NCBI GenBank assembly: GCA_031549865.1
Contig: JAVBPE010000033.1
Coordinates: 1-31,818 of the forward strand
Length of the DNA: 31,818 nt
Direction: 5' to 3'
From: JAVBPE01 sp031549865
GTDB taxonomy: Bacteria; Bacillota_I; Bacilli_A; Acholeplasmatales; Anaeroplasmataceae
The notes under the pieces are model-generated. The model was not told the origin of the DNA and did not search any database. It saw only the letters and a list, made by a program, of their open reading frames with translations. The translations under genes were made by a program, and so were the position numbers. The first letter of the stretch is position 1, and each line of letters opens with the position of its first letter. Of this stretch, positions 1 through 6,665 are shown piece after piece.

Positions 1-40
1 ATAAATAATCTTCTAGATATTTTAGTGGGTGTTGTTTCAT
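1..40 (-). CDS. 5' end of a small ORF cut by the window edge
   Basis: An ATG at 40-38 is preceded by a GAAGGGAGC-like ribosome binding site (complement of 49-56) and stays open for 13 codons to the edge (MKQHPLKYLEDYL). It occupies the position, relative to the att-like motif at 144, that the small ORFs upstream of the two recombinases hold relative to their own motifs. I infer a similar leader ORF, probably followed off-window by another recombinase gene. The product is too short to identify. Confidence 0.4.
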   Translation of the reverse strand, partial: MKQHPLKYLEDYL

Positions 41-143
41 ACAGTTATGCTCCCTTCTTAATATTATTATAACATAATAGTGAATTCTATCTAAATCATA
101 AAATATTATATTTGTCAATTCCTTAAGTTAGTGACATTGCACA

Positions 144-156
144 ATGTGTCGTGGTC
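144..156. repeat. att-like motif, copy 1 (ATGTGTCGTGGTC)
   Basis: This resembles ATGTGTCGCGGTG at 4197 and ATGTGTCGCGATG at 6568. Like the 4197 copy it lies between a minus-strand gene of the FFGYDIAIG family (right) and a small ORF start (left). It is taken as a diverged recombination site of the remnant element at 0.14-1.16 kb. The assignment rests on sequence similarity and position only. Confidence 0.4.
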
Positions 157-166
157 CTCAAAAACT

Positions 167-478
167 TTAGATTTTTTCTTTTATTTTTATAACCATTGCT
201 CGATACTGCCTACCACAGCCATAGCTTATTGTTCTTGCGAATATACCAATAGCAATGTCATAGCCAAAAAAATCTAGTTCTACTTGTTTACTGGAAATTT
301 CATGTTCTCTTTTAATTCCGATTATTTTTTCAGTAAACCCTAATTCAATAAGTTTCTCTTTAATATCTTCGGTGATTATCTTCTTGAGGTCAATTATCTC
401 TTTGGCTTTATTTAAAATAATCAATACTTCAGGATCAATCAATTTTTGTTCCACTTCTATTTTCTTTATTGATTTCAT
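167..478 (-). CDS. FFGYDIAIG-family small protein (unknown function), copy 1
   Basis: A 103-residue protein starting at an ATG preceded by AAAGGAGAACAAC. I do not recognise a named domain. Residues 37-99 align with the C-terminal half of the 4230-4724 product: both have a Lys-rich 'I..LGF.EK.I' segment, then DFFGYDIAIGI.AR.ISYGC.R.YRA.V. The 11080-11328 product ends with the same pattern (GFDIAIGV.SR). The gene is transcribed divergently from the repressor gene at 625 and heads towards the att-like motif at 144. The same placement recurs in the second element, suggesting a role in excision or control of the element. No signal peptide or membrane segment is seen. Confidence 0.75.
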   Translation of the reverse strand: MKSIKKIEVEQKLIDPEVLIILNKAKEIIDLKKIITEDIKEKLIELGFTEKIIGIKREHEISSKQVELDFFGYDIAIGIFARTISYGCGRQYRAMVIKIKEKI

Positions 479-624
479 GTTGTTCTCCTTTTTGACACTA
501 TTTAAAGGTCAAATATATTGTAGCACCTTTTTGGTGTCAAGTCAATGGTTTTTATTCTTTTCTTTAAAATAATTTATTTTGACTTTTTTTGACTATTATA
601 GTACAATAATTATAAGGTGGAACT
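479..624. promoter_or_regulatory. Divergent promoters and operators of the remnant element
   Basis: Minus-strand promoter for the small gene: TTGACT (545-540), 17-bp spacer, TACAAT (522-517). Plus-strand promoter for the repressor gene: TTGACT (579-584), 17 bp, TACAAT (602-607), only about 17 bp before the ATG. The palindrome CACC-N5-GGTG (524-536) lies inside the minus promoter spacer. TTGAC-N11-GTCAA (492-512) lies downstream of it. An operator palindrome in the -35/-10 spacer is also found in the second element, so the repressor probably controls both directions. Confidence 0.6.
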
Positions 625-999
625 ATGAATCGTTTAAGAGAATTAAGAAATGAGTTTGGTTATACAATTCGTGATTTTGATAAGTACAATCTAGGAAGAA
701 ATGTCATTACATATATCGAGAATGGCAAGACCGATCTCAATCTAGAAAAACTAGCAACGTTTTGCGAGATATTTCAAGTTAGTGCAGATTACTTTACTTG
801 TTTGAGCAATGAAGGAATATATGTGAATTACCAAAATAATACTTATTCTCTAAAAAGAGATGATTTTCTTAAATATAAAGATTTGGGATTTATTAAATAT
901 CAGGATAGTATAAGGATTATTGAATTTCCTGATAATTATGATTTAGATTTTATAGAACCATTAATAAAATTAATACAGTTAAAATCCAAGAAGAATTAA
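625..999 (+). CDS. XRE-like element repressor, copy 1
   Basis: A 124-residue protein; AAGGTGG precedes the ATG. Residues 1-57 form a helix-turn-helix of Cro/C1 type, but the recognition region (DFDKYNLGRNVITYIENGKTDLNLEKLATFCEIF) is diverged. The C-terminal part has NEGIYVNYQNNTYSL. The product of 12293-12811 is clearly related: it shares the MNRLKELRNEF start and the 'SxxGIxVNYxN' segment, but is longer. It is divergent from the 167-478 gene and probably represses the promoters between them. In integrated elements such proteins keep excision and replication off. The Rep gene it should control is missing here. Confidence 0.8.
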   Translation: MNRLRELRNEFGYTIRDFDKYNLGRNVITYIENGKTDLNLEKLATFCEIFQVSADYFTCLSNEGIYVNYQNNTYSLKRDDFLKYKDLGFIKYQDSIRIIEFPDNYDLDFIEPLIKLIQLKSKKN

Positions 1000-1013
1000 G
1001 TTTCTTCTTTTTT
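988..1013 (+). terminator. Terminator of the copy 1 repressor gene
   Basis: The hairpin AAGAAGAA (988-995) / TTCTTCTT (1002-1009) merges into a T tract to 1013. It overlaps the stop codon of the repressor gene. Confidence 0.65.
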
Positions 1014-1061
1014 ATTTTAAATGATGCCGTTTTGCCCGAATCATAAACTTCATATCAATAC

Positions 1062-1142
1062 ATTTGGGTGTGGTTTAGTATGCGGTAACACGGCTATTAG
1101 TAGTAGCCGTGTTCCGCAAGCCCCTAAACCTTGGCACCAAAT
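1062..1142 (-). other. pT181-like rolling-circle origin hairpin 1 (no adjacent Rep)
   Basis: Nested inverted repeats: ATTTGG (1062-1067)/CCAAAT (1137-1142), GGTTTAG (1072-1078)/CTAAACC (1124-1130), TGCGG (1081-1085)/CCGCA (1114-1118) and AACACGGCTA (1087-1096)/TAGCCGTGTT (1104-1113). On the minus strand the tip reads GGCTACTACT/AATAGCC. The pT181 double-strand origin reads GGCTACTCT/AATAGCC, with the nick at the slash. By analogy the nick would be on the minus strand between 1099 and 1098. Two similar hairpins in the window each sit just upstream of a Rep_trans gene; here none is left. Confidence 0.75.
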
Positions 1143-1163
1143 ATGATTCGATATGTTTATTTT
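1141..1163. repeat. Degenerate att-like site at the right end of the remnant
   Basis: From 1142 the sequence TATGATTCGATATGTTTAT matches TATGTGTCGCGATGTTTAT at 6567 with four differences. It has the same placement: between the origin hairpin and an immunity-gene terminator. It is probably the decayed right junction of the first element; the sequence evidence is weak. Confidence 0.3.
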
Positions 1164-1195
1164 GTTTGTTATTGAGGTTTATGAATTTAAATCAA

Positions 1196-1225
1196 AAAAG
1201 ACCGTAGAATTTTTATTCTACAGTC
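1196..1225 (-). terminator. Terminator of immunity gene 1
   Basis: The stem GAC-GTAGAAT / ATTCTAC-GTC (1200-1225) has an A run at 1195-1199, which is a U tract on the minus-strand transcript. Confidence 0.75.
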
Positions 1226-1243
1226 AATTTATTAATATCTTCT

Positions 1244-1597
1244 TTATTCGACATAAACCTCTTCACATAGACAATAAATAAGAGGTTCATCGTTTCGATG
1301 ATCTGGGAAAAAGGACATTGCTGAAAATACTTTCAGTTCAAATAACTCACCTTTTTTTTCTTTTGATATATGCGCAAGAGTATGCAAAGAAATCAATTCT
1401 GTTTCTACTTCTTTGTTGATAGAAAGAACTAATTTTTTAACGTTCTTTAATCTAAGAGTGAGAGGATTGCCCCCTTTCTTTCCAAGGAAATAATCTACAC
1501 CTATTAGGTAATCGGAAATACTTTGATTATCTAATTCAACTTTGTCAAGTATACTGTCAGCAAAATTATATTTGTTTTCATCAAATCTTTCTATCAT
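1244..1597 (-). CDS. Probable immunity protein of orphan toxin cassette 1
   Basis: The ATG at 1597 (MIERFDENKYNF) gives 117 residues. It is favoured over the in-frame TTG at 1615 because GGAGGAAG, inside the last codons of the toxin ORF, is the ribosome binding site. The start lies 4 bases after the toxin stop, so the pair is translationally coupled. No signal peptide or membrane segment is seen, so the protein is cytosolic. The middle part (YFLGKKGGNPLTLRLKNVKK) looks like a compact beta-rich fold, and it may belong to one of the small Imm families; I cannot name one with certainty. Function is inferred from position directly after a HINT-linked toxin tail. Confidence 0.65.
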   Translation of the reverse strand: MIERFDENKYNFADSILDKVELDNQSISDYLIGVDYFLGKKGGNPLTLRLKNVKKLVLSINKEVETELISLHTLAHISKEKKGELFELKVFSAMSFFPDHRNDEPLIYCLCEEVYVE

Positions 1598-1601
1598 ATT
1601 T

Positions 1602-2345
1602 TTAACTTCCTCCAAAATAAAAATGTGTTAATAGTCTCATTTCCGCTTTTCCTGCCCAAGATGGAAAAATGCCTGCCGAATTTAAAGCCCCTCCGCCAGC
1701 ATTAAAAGCTCTAAAATAAGGTGTTCCAAATTGTGGATTTGTTGCTTGTATTCTAAACGTCAATTTGCCGTTTGGACTGCTCATCATAGTTGCAGGACTG
1801 TTCGGATTCGCTAAACTAGTTGATTTTGAATAGCCCATGCTGTCCAATTTACCAATCATTTCATCTGGTGTAAACTTTGTTGCTAAATCATCAAAATTAT
1901 CAACACCAAACTCTTTAAATACTTTTTTAACTTCGATACAAGTATTATGAACAAGTATTCCTTCTTCTCCTACATAATAGGTATGAAAATCCTCTACTTC
2001 AAAGTTATAGGTTGTTTGTGCCTCATCATAATGTTCAACTTCTAGTGATGTTATTATAGCATTTTTTCCATTAGAAAGCAATAATTTATCGCCAGTTTTT
2101 AAATCTTTAGCTGCTATCCAAGTACCTTGCGATTCTTTAGTTTGTTCATTAGAGCCTTCAAAAATAACTTTAGCTCTTTCTGGAGTTGCATTTAAGACAA
2201 AGAATGGATGCTCAAAAGTACATGTAATTAGATCTAATTCTTCTTTAGTGCTCTCTTTTGAAACTTTAACGTTAATCCAATCTCTAACACCTTCATCAAT
2301 ATCATCGCCGGTTTTATATTCACTACCATTGCAAACCTGAATGAA
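1602..2345 (-). pseudogene. Orphan Rhs tip 1: headless HINT domain plus C-terminal toxin
   Basis: The frame is open for 248 codons from just after a TAA (2348-2346) and has no convincing start; the first in-frame ATG is at 2081, inside the HINT part. From the left of the frame it encodes the second half of a pretoxin HINT domain (TFEHPFFVL, then GTWIAAKDLKTGDK, ending VEDFHTYYVGEEGILVHN). A toxin tail of about 112 residues begins TCIEVKKVF. The HINT part is nearly identical in DNA to the main rhs gene, including a 30-base exact match at 2097-2126. The toxin family is not recognised. This is a displaced cassette that could only be expressed after recombination onto an rhs gene, or from an internal start. 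Confidence 0.8.
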
Positions 2346-2389
2346 TTATACACCTTTACTTATAAGGCTATATTAAAGGTATAAAACCA

Positions 2390-2436
2390 ATAAAAAACTC
2401 TATATCAAAAGATACGAATATCTTTAATATAGAGTT
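2390..2436 (-). terminator. Long hairpin terminator of recombinase 1
   Basis: Outer stem AACTCTATAT (2396-2405)/ATATAGAGTT (2427-2436), with an inner stem AAAGATA/TATCTTT and a CGAA loop. The A run at 2392-2397 gives the U tract. The hairpin starts at the recombinase stop codon. Confidence 0.85.
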
Positions 2437-4033
2437 ATAATTCTATCTTTAAGAATCTATAAGTAATATTAATAGTTCTTTGTTTGGGTTGCTTAAAACC
2501 ACCAATACTATCTATTTCTATTTTCTCAATTAAGCTATAAGCCATTTCCCTAGTTAAAACTTTAAAATCTAAAAATGAATTAACAGTTTGTTTTAATTTA
2601 TTTAAATCCTCAAAATAATCATCCTTTTTATTTTTCTCTAATAACATAAGATTATATTTCTCTTTAATCTCACTTTGTTCATTATGATATTTCTTAAGTA
2701 AATCTTGATAAGTCTCATGATGAATTAAGCCTTCAAAATAATCATCATAAACTTTTTTAGTAATATTTGATAAAGTATTAATTCGAGCATCTAGCTTACC
2801 TAATTCTTTTTCGTAATTAATATCAATATTACTCTTTTCCATTTTTTCTTTTACTAATTCTAATAATTTATTATCATCTTTAAATAACTTAAAAAACTCT
2901 TTTACTCTTTCAAAAACAATATTATATACATCAACATATTTAATTGATGTCCAGTGTTTTTCTTTCGCTCTAATACTTAAAAAACCATGACACCTATAAT
3001 ATGCAACTTGTTTTCCATATCTTGTTTGGACTGATACCGTCATTCTTTTACCACATACAGCACATTTAACAAGTCCTTTAAACATATCATCGAACTCTAC
3101 TTTTCTTCTTGGTATATGTCTAGCTTGGATTAATTTTTGTGCTCGTTCAAAATCTTCATTTGAAATGATTGCTTCATGAATATTAGGAACTACAATCCAT
3201 TTGTCTTTACTATTAACAACACTCTTTTTAGTTTTATAATTAACAACTTGAGACTTCGCACAAACAATCGCTCCTGTATAAACGGGATCTATAACGATTT
3301 TATATATTTTTCCATTACTCCATCTACATTCATGACCCTCTTCAACGTATCGCAGAAATCTAGTATCCCCGGTTTTGACTTTATAACTTGCTGGTGTAAG
3401 TACTTTGTTCTCTGTTAATTCTCTAGCAATACGAACTGCTCCATATCCCTTCAATATTTTATCAAAGATATATTTAACAACTAATGCAGTTTCTGAATTA
3501 ACAATTAATTTATTTTTATTATTTGGATCTTTTATATATCCATAAGGAGCATTACTTCCCATAAATAAACCTTGCAGTGATCTTTGTCTGATTGAAGCTT
3601 TTACTTTTCTTGATAAATCTTTAGAATACATATCGTTTAAGATATTTCTAAAAGGAGCAATATCATTATTACCTTTTAGAGTATCAATAGAATCGTTTAA
3701 AGCAATATATCTAATGTTTTTATCTGGAAAGTAAATCTCTGTATAATATCCACATTGAATATAATCCCTACCTAATCTTGATAAATCTTTAGTAATAACT
3801 AAATTAATTTTATTATTTTCAACATCTTTGATTAATCTTTGAAAAGCAGGCCTATTAAAATTAGTGCCACTAAAACCGTCATCAATGTAATAATCATAAA
3901 TTTTAAAGTTATTATCATTACAATACTTCTCTAAAATCATTTTTTGTGTTTGGATACTTGATGAATCCCCTTGACCTCCATCATCAAGTGAAAGTCTACA
4001 ATATATTCCTACACTATATATTTCTTGGTTCAT
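2435..4033 (-). CDS. Large serine recombinase 1 (TnpX/TndX-like)
   Basis: A 532-residue recombinase. The N-terminal resolvase domain (about 1-155) has the catalytic Ser15 in YCRLS and the conserved TKDLSRLGRDYIQ region. A Recombinase domain follows (about 170-290), then a zinc ribbon with CAVCGKRM and YRCHG. The fourth Cys seen in relatives is replaced by KEKHWTS, so a His may be the ligand. A long coiled coil (about 395-475) ends the protein. Such enzymes integrate and excise elements between short att sites. The ATG overlaps the stop of a 38-codon ORF (ATGA). The repeats at 4191 and 6568 are its likely sites. Confidence 0.95.
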   Translation of the reverse strand: MNQEIYSVGIYCRLSLDDGGQGDSSSIQTQKMILEKYCNDNNFKIYDYYIDDGFSGTNFNRPAFQRLIKDVENNKINLVITKDLSRLGRDYIQCGYYTEIYFPDKNIRYIALNDSIDTLKGNNDIAPFRNILNDMYSKDLSRKVKASIRQRSLQGLFMGSNAPYGYIKDPNNKNKLIVNSETALVVKYIFDKILKGYGAVRIARELTENKVLTPASYKVKTGDTRFLRYVEEGHECRWSNGKIYKIVIDPVYTGAIVCAKSQVVNYKTKKSVVNSKDKWIVVPNIHEAIISNEDFERAQKLIQARHIPRRKVEFDDMFKGLVKCAVCGKRMTVSVQTRYGKQVAYYRCHGFLSIRAKEKHWTSIKYVDVYNIVFERVKEFFKLFKDDNKLLELVKEKMEKSNIDINYEKELGKLDARINTLSNITKKVYDDYFEGLIHHETYQDLLKKYHNEQSEIKEKYNLMLLEKNKKDDYFEDLNKLKQTVNSFLDFKVLTREMAYSLIEKIEIDSIGGFKQPKQRTINITYRFLKIEL

Positions 4034-4146
4034 TTACTTTTCTCCTTTACATTACTACTGATATGATTAATAAACATTTCAGCAATTATTTTTCTTAAAT
4101 CCTTATTACTATTAAAATATTCTTTGATAATTAATTCTTCTTTCAT
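4030..4146 (-). CDS. 38-residue leader ORF coupled to recombinase 1
   Basis: The ATG at 4146 follows AGGAGTGG with good spacing. The TGA overlaps the recombinase ATG. The product starts MKEELIIKEYFNSNKDL and matches the start of the 48-residue ORF before recombinase 2 (MKEKLVVKEIFENSVDF). Conservation in sequence and position supports a real protein. A recombination directionality factor or a small regulator is possible, but nothing in the sequence proves it. Confidence 0.7.
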   Translation of the reverse strand: MKEELIIKEYFNSNKDLRKIIAEMFINHISSNVKEKSK

Positions 4147-4159
4147 ATACTTACCACTC

Positions 4160-4209
4160 CTTAAGTGACTAAAGTATATTAGAAACTGTGGACACTATGT
4201 GTCGCGGTG
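4160..4209. repeat. att-like site of recombinase 1, left copy
   Basis: The core palindrome GACAC-TAT-GTGTC (4191-4203) continues as GCGGTG. ATGTGTCGCGGTG (4197-4209) recurs at 6568-6580 with one difference, in direct orientation. The left arm CTTAAGTGACTAAAGTATAT (from 4160) is shared with the leader at 11485 (CTTAAGTGATTTAAGTATAT), at the same 48-base distance to the end of the core. A TATACT on the minus strand (4178-4173) in both leaders could be a -10 box. Confidence 0.6.
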
Positions 4210-4229
4210 CCTACAAAATTAAAATATTT

Positions 4230-4724
4230 TTAATTAAAATTATATACTATTGCCCTGTATAACCTATTACAGCCATAACTGATATATCTGGCATAAATAC
4301 CAATTGCGATATCATAACCAAAGAAATCAAGTTTTAATTCTTTTGAATTAATTTTATGAATTTCTTTATGTCCTATATTAACTTCCCTAAATCCTAGGTT
4401 AATAAGATTTTCTTTAATATCTGGAGTTATTAATTTCTTTTTTCCTAAAAAATTAAAAGCAATAGATAAAACCCCTAGCTTAGCCTTTAAATCTTCGTCT
4501 ATATCTCTTTTTATTAATTGTTCCATGACAATATGAAGTGATGAATAAAAGTTCTCTAAATAGTCTTTACAAATTAAAATTAAGTTTTCTTGAACTAAAT
4601 ACTTTGATTGTCCTTCCATGCTTTTATATTGAACATCTATCGATTTAATTTGAAATTTAGTGCAAATCGCATTAATTGTTTCCTGTAATTTACTTACTAG
4701 TTCAAATTGTATATTTGAAGTCAT
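4230..4724 (-). CDS. FFGYDIAIG-family protein (unknown function), copy 2
   Basis: Start at ATG 4724 (MTSNIQFELV), after AAAAGGAGAT. An in-frame ATG at 4760 would lie within the promoter and operator and is rejected. The 164 residues divide into a unique helical N-terminal part (1-95) and a C-terminal part (about 100-162) shared with the 167-478 product, ending LDFFGYDIAIGIYARYISYGC. It is expressed from a consensus promoter under the repressor of 4865 and runs towards the att site and the recombinase 1 operon, with no clear terminator between. It is therefore likely co-expressed with the recombinase in the integrated state. Function unknown. Confidence 0.75.
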   Translation of the reverse strand: MTSNIQFELVSKLQETINAICTKFQIKSIDVQYKSMEGQSKYLVQENLILICKDYLENFYSSLHIVMEQLIKRDIDEDLKAKLGVLSIAFNFLGKKKLITPDIKENLINLGFREVNIGHKEIHKINSKELKLDFFGYDIAIGIYARYISYGCNRLYRAIVYNFN

Positions 4725-4742
4725 ATTTTTATCTCCTTTTAG

Positions 4743-4843
4743 TTCAACATTATTGAACATTGACTATATTATAATTCAATTATTATGAATTGTCAACAAC
4801 TAAGTTCAAATTTATTGAATTATTTTATCCGTTATTGTATAAT
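4743..4843. promoter_or_regulatory. Divergent promoters with three repressor operators
   Basis: Three 15-bp sites of the form TTCAA-N5-TTGAA: 4743-4757 and 4805-4819 are perfect in the arms; 4775-4789 reads TTCA-N7-TGAA within a longer AATTCA/TGAATT palindrome. Centres are 32 and 30 bp apart, about three helical turns. The middle site lies in the spacer of the perfect minus-strand promoter TTGACA (4796-4791)-17-TATAAT (4773-4768). The right site overlaps the -35 box of the plus-strand promoter TTGAAT (4815-4820)-17-TATAAT (4838-4843). The arrangement resembles the lambda right operator. Confidence 0.85.
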
Positions 4844-4864
4844 AATATTGAAAGTTGGTGTAAT

Positions 4865-5179
4865 ATGAGCAAAATAAAAGATAATATCGCCACTAATCTT
4901 CTTTACTATTTAAAAGAAAGAAATATGAGCCAAAAGGAAATGGCAGATAAACTTGGTGTTGCGAGGTCTTCTGTTAACAATTGGATTAAAAATAATAATC
5001 TTCCAGACATTGATCTCTTACAACAAATCTGTGAAATCCTAAATATTACATTGGCTGAATTATTAGGCATTGATTTGAATGATTCTTATACGGAGATTGA
5101 AAAGAAAATAATAATGCAATATCGAAACAAGCCCGAATTACAAGAAGCAGTAAAAGTTTTATTGGATATTAAAAAATAA
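4865..5179 (+). CDS. XRE-family element repressor, copy 2
   Basis: The 104-residue start at ATG 4865 (MSKIKDN) is chosen because the upstream ATG at 4790 lies in the operators, before the promoter. Residues 13-66 form a textbook Cro/C1 helix-turn-helix: MSQKEMADKLGVARSSVNNWIK, then a second half ending LAELLGID. The short C-terminal part (75-104) probably dimerises. It is predicted to bind the three TTCAA-N5-TTGAA sites, repressing the divergent small gene and its own promoter. It converges on rep1, with a shared terminator between. Confidence 0.92.
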   Translation: MSKIKDNIATNLLYYLKERNMSQKEMADKLGVARSSVNNWIKNNNLPDIDLLQQICEILNITLAELLGIDLNDSYTEIEKKIIMQYRNKPELQEAVKVLLDIKK

Positions 5180-5181
5180 GT

Positions 5182-5219
5182 AAAAACTCAAGTTCTATTT
5201 TTTAGTGAACTTGAGTTTT
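5182..5219. terminator. Bidirectional terminator between repressor and rep1
   Basis: A perfect inverted repeat AAAAACTCAAGTTC / GAACTTGAGTTTTT with a 10-base loop. It has A and T runs on both sides and serves both converging genes. Confidence 0.85.
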
Positions 5220-5223
5220 TTTA

Positions 5224-6348
5224 TTAAAATGGTAATTCTAATGTTTTGATTATATTCTTTAACTTATTTGTAAGGGCTAGTAAATCTCCTAAATCAATTA
5301 ATCTTAATCCAGATTCTTTCAAATATAAATTTATCCTATGTAATTTCTTTTTATCAATATCGTTAATTAAATCAATGATATCTTTATAAAGCTTAATGTT
5401 CATTGAATATATGTCGTTTCCTTGATGCAATAGAATATTAAGTAAATAAAACGAAGCTAATGGCTCAATCCATCTTAAATATGTTTTATAAGTACTTTTC
5501 TTAATTTTATATTTTTCGGTCTTGGCTTTTGATACATTATTTAAAAATGATTTCCAAACTATATCTGTTTCTACTTTGTGCTGATTATCTTCATCATAAT
5601 TATTATCAATCTTTAAATCTAACATTGTATATAATAATCCAAAGATATAATTGTTATATTCTATTTCACCCTTATTGATAATATCCATACAGACATTATA
5701 AGCATTATCTTTTGTATATCTCATTTCATAACGTAACCAATATTTTTGAAAACAATCAAATCCTTTAGATATTTGTTCTTTTAGCTTTTCATAGATGACT
5801 AACATTTGGCTTGATTTATGGCTTCCGAATTGGAGTGAGAAGCCTTTTTTGTCATTTCCATGAATAATATAATCTTTATCTTTAAAAGAGGTTGTAAAGA
5901 ACTTTAAGTCTAGTTTTCTTTTTATTTCTGGTAAAGTAATAATATCTCCTTCATAATCGTCAATAGCTATATCAATTCTAGTAGGTGAGGCATTAAGTCT
6001 GACTATAAAAAATTCTAAAAAGTCAAACCATGACTTATTACTTATCACTTCAAATTCTCTACAACCCTCACCTTTTAGTTCGATAGAACAAGATTTATGA
6101 CCACATTTTAAATCTGGCCCACATAATCTTAAAATTATATTTTCTCCAATTTTGTATTGATAATTAAAACGATTTTGACTATAATCTTGCTTTTCGATAT
6201 CTTCTTTTGTTATGCCGATAAAATCTGATATTATCAGTAAAATATCATTAATGATTTTATATTCAGAATCTTCCTCATAACAGATGAATGGAAATGTTGC
6301 GGCAAAGTAATCTATTAGGATATGAATTCCTGTTTTTATGTTTAACAT
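5224..6348 (-). CDS. Rolling-circle replication initiator 1 (Rep_trans family)
   Basis: 374 residues; ATG after AAAGGGGG. The protein carries the Rep_trans hallmarks: LNASPTRIDIAIDDYEG (about 116-132), GFSLQFGSHKSSQMLVIYEK, and KYWLRYEMRY. The family includes pT181 RepC, the NicK/Orf20 relaxases of ICEBs1 and Tn916, and initiators of some filamentous phages. These enzymes nick the origin and attach covalently through a Tyr. An origin hairpin of matching type lies just upstream (6401-6499). The 17855-18985 protein is a full-length paralogue. No mobilisation genes accompany it, so replication is the likelier role. Confidence 0.88.
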   Translation of the reverse strand: MLNIKTGIHILIDYFAATFPFICYEEDSEYKIINDILLIISDFIGITKEDIEKQDYSQNRFNYQYKIGENIILRLCGPDLKCGHKSCSIELKGEGCREFEVISNKSWFDFLEFFIVRLNASPTRIDIAIDDYEGDIITLPEIKRKLDLKFFTTSFKDKDYIIHGNDKKGFSLQFGSHKSSQMLVIYEKLKEQISKGFDCFQKYWLRYEMRYTKDNAYNVCMDIINKGEIEYNNYIFGLLYTMLDLKIDNNYDEDNQHKVETDIVWKSFLNNVSKAKTEKYKIKKSTYKTYLRWIEPLASFYLLNILLHQGNDIYSMNIKLYKDIIDLINDIDKKKLHRINLYLKESGLRLIDLGDLLALTNKLKNIIKTLELPF

Positions 6349-6400
6349 GTAATTTCCCCCTTTCTTTAAATGTGCCGAATATAAACTTAAAGTTAGGTAT

Positions 6401-6499
6401 CAATTAGAGTTTGGGTATGTTTACTCCGCGATAACTCGGCTATTAGTCTAGCCGAGTTAAACGCGTGAGAATAAACACTGGCACCAAACTATTGAATTG
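6401..6499 (-). other. pT181-like rolling-circle origin hairpin 2
   Basis: Nested inverted repeats: CAATT/AATTG (6401-6405/6495-6499), AGTTTGG/CCAAACT (6408-6414/6484-6490), GTTTA/TAAAC (6419-6423/6472-6476), CGCG/CGCG (6427-6430/6462-6465) and AACTCGGCTA/TAGCCGAGTT (6433-6442/6449-6458). The minus-strand tip reads GGCTAGACT/AATAGCC, where the slash marks the nick expected from pT181. It lies 53 bp upstream of rep1. Confidence 0.82.
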
Positions 6500-6565
6500 A
6501 TATTTGCTAATCTTATTTCTTGTTTATATTTATGACCACATTCATTTTAAGGGAATATTAAGACG

Positions 6566-6580
6566 TTATGTGTCGCGATG
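6566..6580. repeat. att-like site of recombinase 1, right copy
   Basis: TTATGTGTCGCGATG: 12 of the 13 core bases match the left copy at 4197, in the same orientation. It lies between the origin and the terminator of immunity gene 2, and marks the right end of the mini-element. Confidence 0.6.
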
Positions 6581-6606
6581 TTTATATTTATTAGATTTTT
6601 TACCTA

Positions 6607-6642
6607 ATAAAAAAGAACTAAACCGTTTAATCAGTTTAGCTC
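6607..6642 (-). terminator. Terminator of immunity gene 2
   Basis: The stem CTAAAC (6618-6623)/GTTTAG (6634-6639) is flanked by an A run at 6609-6614, a U tract on the minus-strand RNA. It insulates the toxin-immunity pair from the mini-element. Confidence 0.65.
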
Positions 6643-6665
6643 TAAATTTAAATTATATTGATTTT

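Larger units (their letters stand above)
4191..6580. mobile_element. 2.4-kb rolling-circle mini-element (RS1-like satellite candidate)
   Basis: Direct repeats of the ATGTGTCGCGRTG type flank a small gene, an XRE repressor with three operators, a Rep_trans initiator and an origin hairpin. There are no virion genes, and the recombinase lies just outside the left repeat. Content and size resemble inovirus satellites such as RS1 of CTXphi (repressor, initiator, accessory protein). It may be a satellite of the larger provirus in this window or an independent plasmid-like element. Boundaries are inferred from the repeats. Confidence 0.6.

Noticed and set aside
4760..4760. ATG at 4760 as the start of the 4230-4724 gene
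   Set aside because: It lies inside the first operator, just after the -10 box. ATG 4724 has AAAAGGAGAT at the right distance.
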